From Gemmatimonadaceae bacterium (GTDB lineage Bacteria; Gemmatimonadota; Gemmatimonadetes; Gemmatimonadales; Gemmatimonadaceae), in NCBI GenBank assembly GCA_030835125.1, contig JAUQWM010000037.1, positions 62,001-126,000 of the forward strand: a stretch of 64,000 nt of DNA, read 5' to 3'. The number at the start of each line of letters is the position of its first letter. Position 1 is the first letter of the stretch. Below, in pieces: positions 1 through 8,801 of this stretch. The notes under the pieces were generated by a model. It made no database searches. It saw only the letters and a program-made list of their open reading frames with translations, and was not told the DNA's origin. Made by a program: the position numbers and the translations under genes.

Positions 1-377
1 TCGCCGCGTTCTACGCGGTCTACAACGAGCTGGGATACGGGTTCCTGGAATCGGTGTATGTGCGCGCGATTGCGATCGAGTTGTTCCAGCGACGAATGGG
101 CGTAGCCCGGGAAGTGCCCGTCACGGTGTTCTACAAGGGCGTCACCGTCGGCAGCTTCCGGGCCGACCTCGTCGTGGCCGACCGCGTGATCGTGGAGGTC
201 ACGGCTGGCGAGCAGGCCGCCGACGCCGATCGCGCCCAGCTCCTGAACTACCTGCGCGCGTCAGGCAGGGAGGTGGGACTGCTCCTGCACTTCGGGCCGA
301 AGGCCGTCCTGAGGCGCGTGATTCACACCCGGAAGCTGGGCGAGATGATCACGCCGGTGGAGACGAACGACCACTGA
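1..377 (+). CDS. GxxExxY family protein (5' end cut by window edge)
   Basis: Partial: the open frame runs in from before base 1 and ends at TGA 375-377. The visible part carries the family signature GFLESVY at bases 42-59, just upstream of the first in-frame GTG (base 54), so that GTG is an internal codon and not the start. The remainder has the charged/hydrophobic pattern of the PDDEXK-like fold of this family (a DLVV strand, a VEV strand, an RAQLLNYL helix). The family (PF13366, about 125 residues) is common in bacteria and has no established role; a nuclease fold is inferred from distant homology. The downstream gene is convergent after 16 bases. Confidence 0.85.
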   Translation, partial: AAFYAVYNELGYGFLESVYVRAIAIELFQRRMGVAREVPVTVFYKGVTVGSFRADLVVADRVIVEVTAGEQAADADRAQLLNYLRASGREVGLLLHFGPKAVLRRVIHTRKLGEMITPVETNDH

Positions 378-393
378 ACGCGGCCCGCGTGGA

Positions 394-1317
394 TCAGAAG
401 TCCCGGTACTGAGCCTCGAGCTGCTTCAGCCTGATCGAGAGCTCCAGCACTTCCACCTCAGCCCTCTTCACCTCGAGTTCGCTGACGACACCAACCCTGG
501 CCCTTTCCTTCGCCCTCTGCAGCCGCGCTTCGGCGCCCCTCAAGGCACGCATCGTGCCCTGAAGCTCGAACTGCAGTTCGGTGCGCTGGAGCCGGCGCGC
601 CACGTCCTCCGTCGCAAGCCCCTTCTCCAGGAACTCCTTCCTCAGGGAGAGCTTCATCGCGAGGAGTCCGAGCTGGTCCCGCGTCTCCTCGACCCCGGCC
701 CGGGCCTCGCTGACAACGACATCGGTGACCACTCCCACCCGCTGGTTGCGCTGCAGCTCTTCCAGTCGCTGCTCCGACCTCTTGAGCCTGTCCTGCACGA
801 GTGCCGCGTCGATGCGCATGCGATCGGCGACGAAATCGCGACCACTCACCGACGGTGCCCAGAGCTCATTGCGGGGAGGTGCCGACGTGGCGTGCGTTTC
901 CGCGAGGTCCAGGTCCAGCCGGACCACGTTCATCTCCATTTCCCGGCAATCGGCTTCCGCGGCACTCAACGTCTCACGGGACACGACGCCAATCTCGTAC
1001 TGTGTCCTCACCCTCTTCACGGATTCGTCCGCCAACTGCGCCCGGAGTGCGGCGAGCTTTCGCGCCGCATCGGCCGCTTCAACCAGGCGCGAGCGTTCCC
1101 TGGCGTCCTGGACCTGGCCAGAGGCGAACTCGGTGCTGAACCCGAGGATCAGCCCCGCCAGGATCAGCGAAACGCCGCGGACCCGGCGTGGGTCCAGCAT
1201 GCTCCAGCCTCGTCCGCCCGAGAACTGCGCCTGCCGGTGAAAGGTCCGGAGCACCTCATCTTCCAGCCGGGCACGGAATTCCGGACGCGGGGTGTGTGAT
1301 TCGGTCATGCCAGTCAT
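394..1317 (-). CDS. single-pass membrane protein with TolC-like coiled-coil repeats, sigma-factor partner
   Basis: 307 residues. A charged N-terminal segment (1-47, with FRARLEDEVLRTF) is followed by one hydrophobic helix (about 49-66) and then a long helical region (70-307). Four short motifs of the type seen at TolC-family hairpin turns recur: around 107-122 (YEIGVVSRETL), 192-205 (QRVGVVTDVVVSEA), 229-243 (EKGLATEDVARR) and 272-287 (ARVGVVSELEVKRAE). There is no beta-barrel portion, so it is not a full outer-membrane efflux protein. The ATG (1315-1317) overlaps the TGA of the sigma-factor gene, so the two are translationally coupled. By position it may be an anti-sigma or sigma-signalling membrane protein; that is inference. 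No known anti-sigma domain was recognised. Confidence 0.7.
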   Translation of the reverse strand: MTGMTESHTPRPEFRARLEDEVLRTFHRQAQFSGGRGWSMLDPRRVRGVSLILAGLILGFSTEFASGQVQDARERSRLVEAADAARKLAALRAQLADESVKRVRTQYEIGVVSRETLSAAEADCREMEMNVVRLDLDLAETHATSAPPRNELWAPSVSGRDFVADRMRIDAALVQDRLKRSEQRLEELQRNQRVGVVTDVVVSEARAGVEETRDQLGLLAMKLSLRKEFLEKGLATEDVARRLQRTELQFELQGTMRALRGAEARLQRAKERARVGVVSELEVKRAEVEVLELSIRLKQLEAQYRDF

Positions 1318-1853
1318 GCCAACCCTCCTTGAGCCTTCAGGACCGCCTCGAGTTCACGCTTCAGTCGTTCCCTGGCGCGGCGCAAGCGCCCTTCCACGGC
1401 GCGCTCGGACAAGCCAAAGACGGTCGCCATTCTCGCGACGGGAAACCGGTCGAAATGGAACGCCTCCAGCAGTCGCGCCTGTCCGCTGGGAATCCGCTCG
1501 AGCGCATGACTGACCATGGTCGCGATGTCGCTGGAGTCGCTTGCGCGGCCGTCGTCGACCGCCGCCAGCAGTTCCGCCGGCGTGATCGCGTCGAGCGATA
1601 ACGTCGGGCGTCGGCGGTGGTGGTTCAGGATCAGGTTGCGCGCCACGGTGGTGAGCCAGGCGATCGGTACCCTGGGGATGCCCTTGTGCTGCCATTCCCG
1701 CACCGCGCGCAGCCAGGTCTCCTGGGTCACGTCTTCCGCGAGCGACTGGTCACCGGCACAACGCCGGGACGCGAACCCGTACAGGGTGTCGACGGTCTCG
1801 GCGTAGACCTGCCGGATTCGGGTTTCAGTGACCGGTTCGCGCATTCCCACCAT
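1314..1853 (-). CDS. ECF-type RNA polymerase sigma factor
   Basis: 179 residues from ATG 1851-1853 (a second ATG lies at 1842-1844). The longer frame extending upstream has no homology and overlaps the E1 gene, so it is rejected. Region 2 is visible as the AEDVTQETWLRAV segment and region 4 as the helix-turn-helix with VARMATVFGLSERAVEGRLRRARERL. This is the size and layout of sigma-70 group 4 (ECF) factors, which redirect RNA polymerase to a small regulon in response to a stress signal. It is co-transcribed with the overlapping downstream membrane protein, which may gate its activity. No zinc-binding anti-sigma domain is present nearby. Confidence 0.9.
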   Translation of the reverse strand: MVGMREPVTETRIRQVYAETVDTLYGFASRRCAGDQSLAEDVTQETWLRAVREWQHKGIPRVPIAWLTTVARNLILNHHRRRPTLSLDAITPAELLAAVDDGRASDSSDIATMVSHALERIPSGQARLLEAFHFDRFPVARMATVFGLSERAVEGRLRRARERLKRELEAVLKAQGGLA

Positions 1854-1909
1854 TGACACCGCAGCCTCCCGAAACCCACGGATCGGCGCTCGCGGGTGCT
1901 GCCCGCCGT

Positions 1910-4033
1910 CTAGGCCGCCAGCACCTGGCGGATCCGTTCGGCGATACGCTCCGCCGATGGGAGGACGGCGTTGAGGAGGTCCGGATGGTAGGGCATCGGG
2001 ACGTCCTCGACGCAGAGCCGGTCGACCGGGGCATCGAGGTTCCAGAACGCCTCGCGGGCCACCACCGCCGCCACCTCCGCCCCGAAGCCCGCCGTGAGGG
2101 TGTCCTCGTGGACGATCAGGCAGCGGCCCGTCGTTCGCACCGAGGCCAGCACGGCCTCCCGGTCCCACGGCGCAATCGTGCGGAGGTCGATGAGCGCCAC
2201 CGAGGCCCCGGTGGCCGCGACCGCCTCGGCGCAGCGGTGGACCATCGCGCCCCAGGTCACCAGCGTCAGGTCCGTGCCCGCCCGGATCGTGCGCGCCACG
2301 CCTAACGGGATGACATAATCGTCGCCGGGATACCGCGCGCTTCCGTCGCTGGTCATCAGCAGCGAGCGATGCTCGAAGAAGATCGTCGGGTTCGGCGAGC
2401 GCATCGCCGACCGCAGGAGGCCGACGGCATCGGCGGCGTTCGACGGCATCGCCACCTGCCAGCCGATCGCGTGCGCCCAGAGGACCTCGGCGCTGAGGCT
2501 GTGCCAGGGGTCGCCGACGTCCTTGCCGAAGCCGCCGGGCATCCGCACGACGATGGGTGCGCAGAAACGATTGGCGGTACGCCACCGGAGCGTACCGCAG
2601 TTGTTGAGCTGCTCGGTCGCCGGGTCCGCGTACTTGCGAAACTGGATTTCGGCAACGGGGACCAGCCCCGCGATCGCCATGCCCACGGCGCGACCGATGA
2701 TTCCTTCCTCGGAGAGGCTCGTATCGAAGACGCGCGCCACGCCATGCTTCCGCTGCAGGCCCTCGGTCACAAGGTGCACGCCGCCCTTGAGGCCGACGTC
2801 CTCGCCGAACACCAGCAGGCGGGGGTTGGCCGACAACTCGCGGTCGAGGGTGCGCCGCACCGCCTCGGCGAACCGCAACAGGTCGCCGGTCTCCTGCGGT
2901 GCGTCGGTGGTGCCGAGTGCGTCACGGACCGAGGCCGGCATACCGCCCATGGCCTGGTGGCCGATGTCGGGCTCGGCGTAGACATGGCGGTGGATCGTCG
3001 ATGGATCCGGTGCCGGTCGCGCGCGGGCGGCGGTGAGCCCGACCTGGACGTCGCGCTCGACCTGCCGCTCGAGGTTCGCCCATTCCGACTCGGACAGGTG
3101 TGCCGGCACCAGGAAGGCGCGCAGCTTCGGGACCGGGTCGCGCTCCCAGTCCTGGGCGATCTCGGCCTCGCTCCGGTATCCCTTCTGGTTGTCCGGCCCC
3201 GAGTGGCTCGAGAGCCTGGGCACCGTCAGGCGCAGCATGGCGGGACCGTTGCCCTCGCGCACGTGCCGGACGACTTCGTCGATGAGCGTGGACGCCGCCG
3301 CCGGGTCGGTGCCATCCCCGTCCCGCACGAGCAGGTTCCCGAAGGACGCCAGGTTGGCGGCGACGTTCCCGCCCGGCGTCTGCATCCCGCCGCGCACGGA
3401 AATGCCCAGCCCGTTGTCCTCGACGTAGAACAGGACCGGCAGCTTGAGCGTGGTGGCAATCGTCAGGCAGGACCAGAATCCGTTGGTGGCGACCGACGCC
3501 TCCCCGCCCAGCACCACCGCGATGGCGCCGCGCCAGCTCCGGTCGCGCAGGACATCGCGGTGGTACGTGATCGACTGCGCCCATCCCGCGGCGGGCGTGT
3601 ACTGCGAGCCGACATCGCCCGACATCGGGAGCACGACCGGCCCGGACGCACGCGGCAGGTTGCAGACCACGCCGATGTCGCGGCCATCGCTGAAGCCCCC
3701 CGACCTGCCTAACGGACTGGCGAAACCGTCCTCGATCCCGAGGCCGAGGGCGAGCAGGAGCGGACGGGAGCGGTAGTAGGCACTGGCCGCGTCATGCGGG
3801 TGATCCAGGCGCGACGCGAGGATGCACTGCGCCATGTCGTGACCGCGGGCCGAGAACTGGTACAGGACCAGGTGGTCCTTCGGCACCGACGTCCGGTTCC
3901 GGTTGGTCGCTTCCTCGGTGTCGTCCATTGCGCGCGACACCAGGGTGTGATAGGCAATCCGGCGCCAGTCGAACGGCGCGCCGATCACGGGACGGGCGTC
4001 GGGCGTCTTTTTCCGGGCGGAAGGGACAGGCAT
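1910..4033 (-). CDS. fused 2-oxoacid dehydrogenase E1 (alpha + beta in one chain)
   Basis: 707 residues from ATG 4031-4033; the frame is open to 4312 but the extra N-terminus is low-complexity. The E1-alpha part (about 30-380) has the thiamine-diphosphate region (GGEASVATNGF ... FYVEDNGLGIS, with GGEA where GDGA is usual). The E1-beta part (about 400-707) has LLVFGEDVG, GVARVFDTSLSEEGIIGRAVG and the C-terminal transketolase-like domain. In most bacteria these are two genes (bkdA/bkdB or pdhA/pdhB). The enzyme decarboxylates a 2-oxoacid and passes the acyl group to an E2 lipoyl protein; E2 and E3 are not in this window, so pyruvate versus branched-chain specificity cannot be decided. Divergent from the cyclophilin gene across 164 bases. 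Confidence 0.88.
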   Translation of the reverse strand: MPVPSARKKTPDARPVIGAPFDWRRIAYHTLVSRAMDDTEEATNRNRTSVPKDHLVLYQFSARGHDMAQCILASRLDHPHDAASAYYRSRPLLLALGLGIEDGFASPLGRSGGFSDGRDIGVVCNLPRASGPVVLPMSGDVGSQYTPAAGWAQSITYHRDVLRDRSWRGAIAVVLGGEASVATNGFWSCLTIATTLKLPVLFYVEDNGLGISVRGGMQTPGGNVAANLASFGNLLVRDGDGTDPAAASTLIDEVVRHVREGNGPAMLRLTVPRLSSHSGPDNQKGYRSEAEIAQDWERDPVPKLRAFLVPAHLSESEWANLERQVERDVQVGLTAARARPAPDPSTIHRHVYAEPDIGHQAMGGMPASVRDALGTTDAPQETGDLLRFAEAVRRTLDRELSANPRLLVFGEDVGLKGGVHLVTEGLQRKHGVARVFDTSLSEEGIIGRAVGMAIAGLVPVAEIQFRKYADPATEQLNNCGTLRWRTANRFCAPIVVRMPGGFGKDVGDPWHSLSAEVLWAHAIGWQVAMPSNAADAVGLLRSAMRSPNPTIFFEHRSLLMTSDGSARYPGDDYVIPLGVARTIRAGTDLTLVTWGAMVHRCAEAVAATGASVALIDLRTIAPWDREAVLASVRTTGRCLIVHEDTLTAGFGAEVAAVVAREAFWNLDAPVDRLCVEDVPMPYHPDLLNAVLPSAERIAERIRQVLAA

Positions 4034-4127
4034 CGGGTGTGCTGGTGTCGGGCCCTGCGCGGGTCGGCGAAAGCTACAGCGACGGCGCCCGTCCTGCTCG
4101 CCGGCCGGGGTCGGCGCGCAGGCGTGG

Positions 4128-4156
4128 TTGGCGAGGCGACTCGCGACGCGTATACT
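4128..4156 (+). promoter_or_regulatory. sigma-70-type promoter for the HEAT/cyclophilin gene
   Basis: TTGGCG at 4128-4133, a 17-base spacer, and TATACT at 4151-4156. This is close to the housekeeping consensus and stands out in a 70% GC background. The start codon at 4198 lies 41 bases downstream of the -10 box. Confidence 0.6.
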
Positions 4157-4197
4157 CGGGCGATCCGCCCCATCGTTCCGGACGTGCACCGAAACCC

Positions 4198-6357
4198 ATG
4201 ACCACCCTCCGAGTCCCCGGGAACAGGACGCGACGCGCGGCCGTGACGGCGGCGGCCTTCTCCTGCCTCGCGCTGGTCCCGCCCCTCGGTTCGATCGGGG
4301 CCCAGGACGCAACGGGCGCGCGCCTTGCGCTGATCCGTGCCGAGGATGCCCGCGGGGCGGGACCGTCAGGGATCGGGCCGATCACGGATGCGCTGCGCGA
4401 CCCCGCATTGCGCGAGACGGCGATCCGCGCGCTCGGACGGCTGGAGCGACCAGACCTGGTGACGCAGCTCGTTCCGTACCTGGGGCAGCCCGCGTCCAGG
4501 GCGGCCGCGGCCGAGGCGGTGGCGCAGTCCCTGCGCGGCATCGTCGGGAATCCCCTCCGCGGGGCACCGGAGAGGGCCCTCGTCGACAGCGTCTTCGCGC
4601 TGCTTCGCGACGCCGCACGTGCTGAACGGGATGCTGCCGTGCTGGGCGCGATCGCGCGAAGCATCGGGCGCCTGCCCTACGATGAACCGCGACAGGCGCG
4701 AGCGGCGGAGGCCGCGCTCGTGACCCTCACCCCGCCGGCAGCCGATTCCGCGCGGCTGCTGCCCGCGGTGGAGGGTGTGGCGCACGGCTTGTACACGCTG
4801 GCCCGCGCCCGTCGCACCCTCGGCGCGCCGTCAACCGCGGCGACGACATGGTTGCAGGGAGTCGCCGTCTCCGGCCGCGAGCGTGCCGGCGCGGGCCCGG
4901 CGCGCCGTCTCGCGTGGCTGGCGCTGGCGGCGGCAGGTTCCATCGATCCTCGCGCGGTGACGAGGACCCTCGCGGAGGACCGCGACCCGCAGGTGAGGCG
5001 CCTCGCGCTCGCCGCGCTGCCTAACGTGCAGGACAGTGCACTGTGGCGTGCGCAGCTGGCCCGGGCGGCCCGCGACCCGGAGATGATGGTCCGGCTGGAG
5101 TGGGTGCGGGTCTATCGCCAGGCGCTGGCGGCGACGGACTGCGCCCCGTTGCTCGCCGCGCTCGGCGATCGCTCGCCGCACGTGCGGCTGGCCGCGATCG
5201 ATGCGCTCGGCGGGCCCTGCCCGGATCGCGACCCGGTGGTGGCGGCGCTGACGCGGGAGATCGAGGCGGGTGCGGCCGGTGTTTCCGCGCGGGCTCGGGA
5301 CAGCGTGTCCTGGCATGGGCGCGCGCATGCGCTCGCGGCGCTTGCCCGGATCGATGCCGCCGCGGCCCGTCCGCTCCTGCGCCGGGACACGCGCCATCCG
5401 GTCTGGCAGGTGCGGATGTATGTGGCCCGCGGCGCCGCCGCGATCCGCGACACCGCGCTGCTCAGCAGCCTCGCCTACGACGAGGTGGGCAACGTGCGGG
5501 AGGCCGCCATCGACGGCCTGTCGGGAATGGTGGGGCACGTGGCCGACCTGGTGTATGCCCGCGCCCTGCAGAGCCCGGACTACCACGTGGTGCTCGCGGC
5601 CGCGCGAGCCCTCCGGGGGGCGCCCGTGAAGGACTCCATCCTGCCCCGCGTTGTCGACGCGCTGGAGCGTCTCTCCCGTGAGAGGCGCCAGACCTCGCGC
5701 GATCCCCGCCTGGAATTGCTCGCACGGGTTCGTGAAATGGGAGACCGCAGCCTGCTGCCCAGGCTGCAGCCGCTGCTGGCCGACGTCGACGAACGGGTGG
5801 CCGCCGAGGCGTCGCGTGCCATGAATGCCCTGGCCGGTGATTCGCGATACGAGCCGGCAGTGCCGTTCGCCCCCGCACCCCTGCCCGCGATCTCCCTGAA
5901 GCCCGTCGTGGTGCGCGTGACCATGGCTGCGTCGTCAGGCGGCGGGACGTTCGAGCTGGTGCTCGATCCGGTGACCGCGCCCGTCACGGTGGCCCGCGTG
6001 GTTGCGCTCATCGGGGAGCGCTACTACGACGGCCTGACGTTTCATCGGGTGGTCCCGAACTTCGTGCTCCAGGGCGGAAGCCCCGGGATGAACGAGGACG
6101 TCGGGGATGGACCATTCATGCGGGATGAACTGGGGCTCGCCCACCACGCCCGCGGGACGCTCGGCATCTCCACGCGCGGCCGGGACACGGGCGATGCGCA
6201 GTGGTTCATCAACCTGGTCGACAACTACCGCCTGGATCACGAGTACACCGTCTTTGCCACGGTGCGGTCGGGACTGGACGTGGTGGACGGGGTGCTGGAG
6301 GGTGACGTGATGGAAAGGGTCAGGATCGTCGCCGACCAAGTCCCTGAACGGGACTGA
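4198..6357 (+). CDS. exported HEAT-repeat protein with C-terminal cyclophilin (peptidyl-prolyl isomerase) domain
   Basis: 719 residues from ATG 4198 (the longer frame from 3928 runs through the promoter and is rejected). Residues 1-35 look like a signal peptide ending near GAQD. Residues about 50-560 are Ala/Arg-rich helical repeats of HEAT type (recurring DxRHPVWQVR, NVREAAIDGL, DPQVRRLAL patterns). Residues about 572-719 are a cyclophilin: FELVLDPVTAPVTV, YYDGLTFHRVVPNFVLQGG and AQWFINLVDN are recognisable. Cyclophilins isomerise X-Pro bonds; the HEAT solenoid probably binds client or partner proteins in the periplasm. A smaller cyclophilin lipoprotein lies at 15434. The gene stands alone between divergent E1 and paaG. 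Confidence 0.88.
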   Translation: MTTLRVPGNRTRRAAVTAAAFSCLALVPPLGSIGAQDATGARLALIRAEDARGAGPSGIGPITDALRDPALRETAIRALGRLERPDLVTQLVPYLGQPASRAAAAEAVAQSLRGIVGNPLRGAPERALVDSVFALLRDAARAERDAAVLGAIARSIGRLPYDEPRQARAAEAALVTLTPPAADSARLLPAVEGVAHGLYTLARARRTLGAPSTAATTWLQGVAVSGRERAGAGPARRLAWLALAAAGSIDPRAVTRTLAEDRDPQVRRLALAALPNVQDSALWRAQLARAARDPEMMVRLEWVRVYRQALAATDCAPLLAALGDRSPHVRLAAIDALGGPCPDRDPVVAALTREIEAGAAGVSARARDSVSWHGRAHALAALARIDAAAARPLLRRDTRHPVWQVRMYVARGAAAIRDTALLSSLAYDEVGNVREAAIDGLSGMVGHVADLVYARALQSPDYHVVLAAARALRGAPVKDSILPRVVDALERLSRERRQTSRDPRLELLARVREMGDRSLLPRLQPLLADVDERVAAEASRAMNALAGDSRYEPAVPFAPAPLPAISLKPVVVRVTMAASSGGGTFELVLDPVTAPVTVARVVALIGERYYDGLTFHRVVPNFVLQGGSPGMNEDVGDGPFMRDELGLAHHARGTLGISTRGRDTGDAQWFINLVDNYRLDHEYTVFATVRSGLDVVDGVLEGDVMERVRIVADQVPERD

Positions 6358-6436
6358 GGTTCAGCGACACCAGGCGAACGTGTTCACGCCCGGCGATCGC
6401 TTAGGTTTCGCGTCGCCAGCCGGCATACGAGGACCC

Positions 6437-7207
6437 ATGGAGTACCACTTCATCAAGGTGCAGGTGCAGGACGGCGTCCAGGGCATCACCCTGAACCGCC
6501 CCGAGGTGCTGAACAGTTTCCATCTCGCGATGGCCCGCGAGGTGCAGGACGCGCTCGCGGTCGCGGCAGCGGACGACGCGATCCGCGCCGTCCTCCTCAC
6601 GGGAGCGGGGCGCGGCTTCTGTGCCGGTCAGGACCTGGCCAACGTGCCGGCGGACCTCGGGGAGACCGTGCGCGCGCAGTACAACCCGATCATCCGGGCG
6701 ATCCGCCGGCTCGAGAAGCCCGTGGTCTGCGCGGTGAACGGCGTCGCCGCCGGGGCGGGCGCGAACCTCGCCTTTGCCTGCGACATCGTCCTGGTCTCGA
6801 GCGAGGCGACATTCATCCAGTCCTTCTCGCGCATCGGCCTGATCCCGGACTCCGGCGGCACGTTCTTCCTCCCGCGGCTCGTCGGCCTTGCGCGCGCGTC
6901 GGGCCTGGCGTTGCTGGGCGGGAAGGTCGGTGCGGCGCAGGCGCAAGAGTGGGGACTGGCCTGGGAAGTCTGCGAACCGGACGCGCTGATGCCGCGCGCC
7001 ATGGAACTGGCCGCGTCCCTCGCAACGCAACCGACCCGTGGCTTCGGCCTCACCAAGCAGGCCTTCAACGCCTCGCTGTCGAACGACCTCGACGCCCAGC
7101 TCGACCTCGAGGCGGACCTGCAGTCCGCCGCCGGTCGCACCGAGGACTTCACCGAGGGTGTGGCCGCGTTCCGCGCCAAGCGCCCACCAATCTTCCGGGG
7201 CCGATGA
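6437..7207 (+). CDS. paaG: 2-(1,2-epoxy-1,2-dihydrophenyl)acetyl-CoA isomerase
   Basis: 256 residues from ATG 6437, preceded by GAGGA; the longer frame from 6380 lacks homology. It has the crotonase fold with the two oxyanion-hole segments (GRGFCAGQD near 58-66 and GVAAGAGANLAFACD near 105-120), the SFSRIGLIPDSGGTFFLPRLVG segment with the PaaG-type Asp, and the helical C-terminus (GLTKQAFNAS). PaaG converts the ring-1,2-epoxide of phenylacetyl-CoA to the oxepin-CoA and can also shift double bonds later in the pathway. It overlaps paaH by ATGA and opens the paaGHI block, which fits a phenylacetate role better than generic fatty-acid oxidation. Confidence 0.9.
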   Translation: MEYHFIKVQVQDGVQGITLNRPEVLNSFHLAMAREVQDALAVAAADDAIRAVLLTGAGRGFCAGQDLANVPADLGETVRAQYNPIIRAIRRLEKPVVCAVNGVAAGAGANLAFACDIVLVSSEATFIQSFSRIGLIPDSGGTFFLPRLVGLARASGLALLGGKVGAAQAQEWGLAWEVCEPDALMPRAMELAASLATQPTRGFGLTKQAFNASLSNDLDAQLDLEADLQSAAGRTEDFTEGVAAFRAKRPPIFRGR

Positions 7208-8373
7208 TCACGGTCGGCGTGGTGGGCTCGGGGGCGATGGGGGCCGGGATTGCGCAGGTCGCCGCCACCCGCGGACACCAGGTCATTCTCGGCGATGCCG
7301 ATCCGGCCGCCGTCCAGCGAGGGGCCGCGACCATCGCCGCGGCGCTGGCCCGCGAGGTCGAGAAGGAGCGCCTGACGAGTGAGGCGGCCGAGGCCGCGCG
7401 CCAGCGGCTGGTCCTTGCCTCCACCGCGGACGGGTTGGCGGCGTTCCGCGACTGCGGACTCGTCATCGAGGCGATCGTGGAGCGGCTCGAGGCCAAGCAG
7501 GCGCTCCTCCGTGAGCTGGACGGCGTTGTCGGACCGGACTGCATCCTGGCGACCAACACGTCTTCGCTGTCCGTCACGGCACTGGCGTCGGCATGTGCCC
7601 TGCCGGAACGAGTCATCGGCCTGCATTTCTTCAATCCGGCGCCGGTGATGCCGCTGGTCGAAGTGGTGCCGGCGGCGCAGACGGCTCCGCACGTGACCAC
7701 CCAGGCCCGTGGCCTGGCCGACCGCTGGGGCAAGGTCACCGTGCTGGCCGCTGACACACCCGGGTTCATCGTCAACCGCGTTGCGCGCCCGTTCTACGGC
7801 GAGTCGCTCCGCATCCTGGATGAGGGACTGGCGGACGCACCGACGATCGACTGGGCCCTCCGCGAGCTCGGCGGGTTCCGCATGGGGCCATTCCTCCTCA
7901 TGGACTTCATCGGCAACGACGTGAACTACGCCGTGACGGAGTCGGTATGGCGGGCGACGTACTTCGATGCGCGCTACCGTCCGTCCGCGACGCAACGGAG
8001 GCTGGTCGAGGCCGGGTGGCTCGGGCGCAAGAGCGGCCGCGGATATTACGACTACCTTGCGGGCGCCGACACGCGCCAGGCCGTGGAGGACCCCACCCTC
8101 GGCGAGTTGATCGTCAGGCGGGTCGTTTCGATGCTGGTCAACGAAGCGGCCGATGCGGTCCACTGGCGCATCGCCTCGGCAGATGACGTCGACCTTGCCA
8201 TGACCAGGGGCGTGAATTATCCGCGTGGTCCGCTGGCGTGGGGGAATGAGATCGGGCTCGACCGGGTACTCGCCGAGATCGAGCGGTTGCACGAGGAATC
8301 CCGTGACGACCGGTACCGGCCCAGCGTGCTCCTGCGGCGCATGGTGCGCGACGGTCGGCGCTTCTTCGCATGA
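7204..8373 (+). CDS. paaH: 3-hydroxyacyl-CoA (3-hydroxyadipyl-CoA) dehydrogenase
   Basis: 389 residues; ATG 7204 overlaps the paaG stop (ATGA). The N-terminal Rossmann nucleotide-binding loop is GSGAMGAGIAQVAA (residues about 9-22). The catalytic region contains LHFFNPAPVMPLVEVVP and GFIVNRVARPFYGE, and two C-terminal 3HCDH helical domains follow, the second being short. The enzyme oxidises 3-hydroxyadipyl-CoA to 3-oxoadipyl-CoA with NAD+ in the cytoplasm, just before the PaaJ thiolase step. Assignment to paaH and not to fatty-acid fadB-like dehydrogenases rests on the gene order paaG-paaH-paaI. Confidence 0.9.
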   Translation: MITVGVVGSGAMGAGIAQVAATRGHQVILGDADPAAVQRGAATIAAALAREVEKERLTSEAAEAARQRLVLASTADGLAAFRDCGLVIEAIVERLEAKQALLRELDGVVGPDCILATNTSSLSVTALASACALPERVIGLHFFNPAPVMPLVEVVPAAQTAPHVTTQARGLADRWGKVTVLAADTPGFIVNRVARPFYGESLRILDEGLADAPTIDWALRELGGFRMGPFLLMDFIGNDVNYAVTESVWRATYFDARYRPSATQRRLVEAGWLGRKSGRGYYDYLAGADTRQAVEDPTLGELIVRRVVSMLVNEAADAVHWRIASADDVDLAMTRGVNYPRGPLAWGNEIGLDRVLAEIERLHEESRDDRYRPSVLLRRMVRDGRRFFA

Positions 8374-8801
8374 GCTCCGCTCCCGACGCCCAGGCGCTGG
8401 CGGAACGCATCGTGGCCGCGATGGTCGAGCGCGACGCGTTCAGCCGGTGGCTCGGAATCGAGGTGCTGGAGGTCGCACCCCGTCGCAGCACGTGCCGGTT
8501 GACCGTGCGCGACGACATGGTGAATGGCTTCGGCGTGACCCACGGTGGGATTGCGTTCTCGCTGGCCGACTCCGCGTTCGCCTTCGCCTGCAACACGAAT
8601 GGGAACGTGACGGTGAGCATCGAGAACGCGATCACGTACCCGGCACCGATCCAGGTCAATGACGTGCTCACGGCGGTCGCGCGGGAAGACGCCGCCTCGC
8701 GCCGCCTGGGATATTACAGCGCCGTGGTCGCGAACCAGCGTGGCGAGGTCGTGGCACTCTTCCGTGGAACCGCGTTCAGGACGGAGCGGGAGCATGCGTA
8801 G
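8370..8801 (+). CDS. paaI: hotdog-fold acyl-CoA thioesterase, phenylacetate pathway
   Basis: 143 residues; ATG 8370 overlaps the paaH stop (ATGA). A single hotdog domain with the PaaI signature around VNGFGVTHGGIAFSLADSAFAFACN (residues 50-74), including the conserved HGG and the following Asp. PaaI hydrolyses ring-hydroxylated phenylacetyl-CoA intermediates and is thought to free CoA from stalled or toxic pathway products. It is the last gene of a three-gene overlapping block; the next 123 bases hold a heptanucleotide array that separates it from paaJ. Confidence 0.88.
   Translation: MSSAPDAQALAERIVAAMVERDAFSRWLGIEVLEVAPRRSTCRLTVRDDMVNGFGVTHGGIAFSLADSAFAFACNTNGNVTVSIENAITYPAPIQVNDVLTAVAREDAASRRLGYYSAVVANQRGEVVALFRGTAFRTEREHA

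Noticed and set aside
581-1601. Long plus-strand open frames opposite the sigma factor and coiled-coil genes
   Set aside because: They are composition-driven shadows of GC-rich genes, with Arg/Ser/Pro-rich translations and no recognisable domain.
2369-3712. 447-residue plus-strand frame opposite the E1 fusion gene
   Set aside because: Antisense to a gene with strong E1 domain homology; the translation is Arg/His/Gly-rich without domains.
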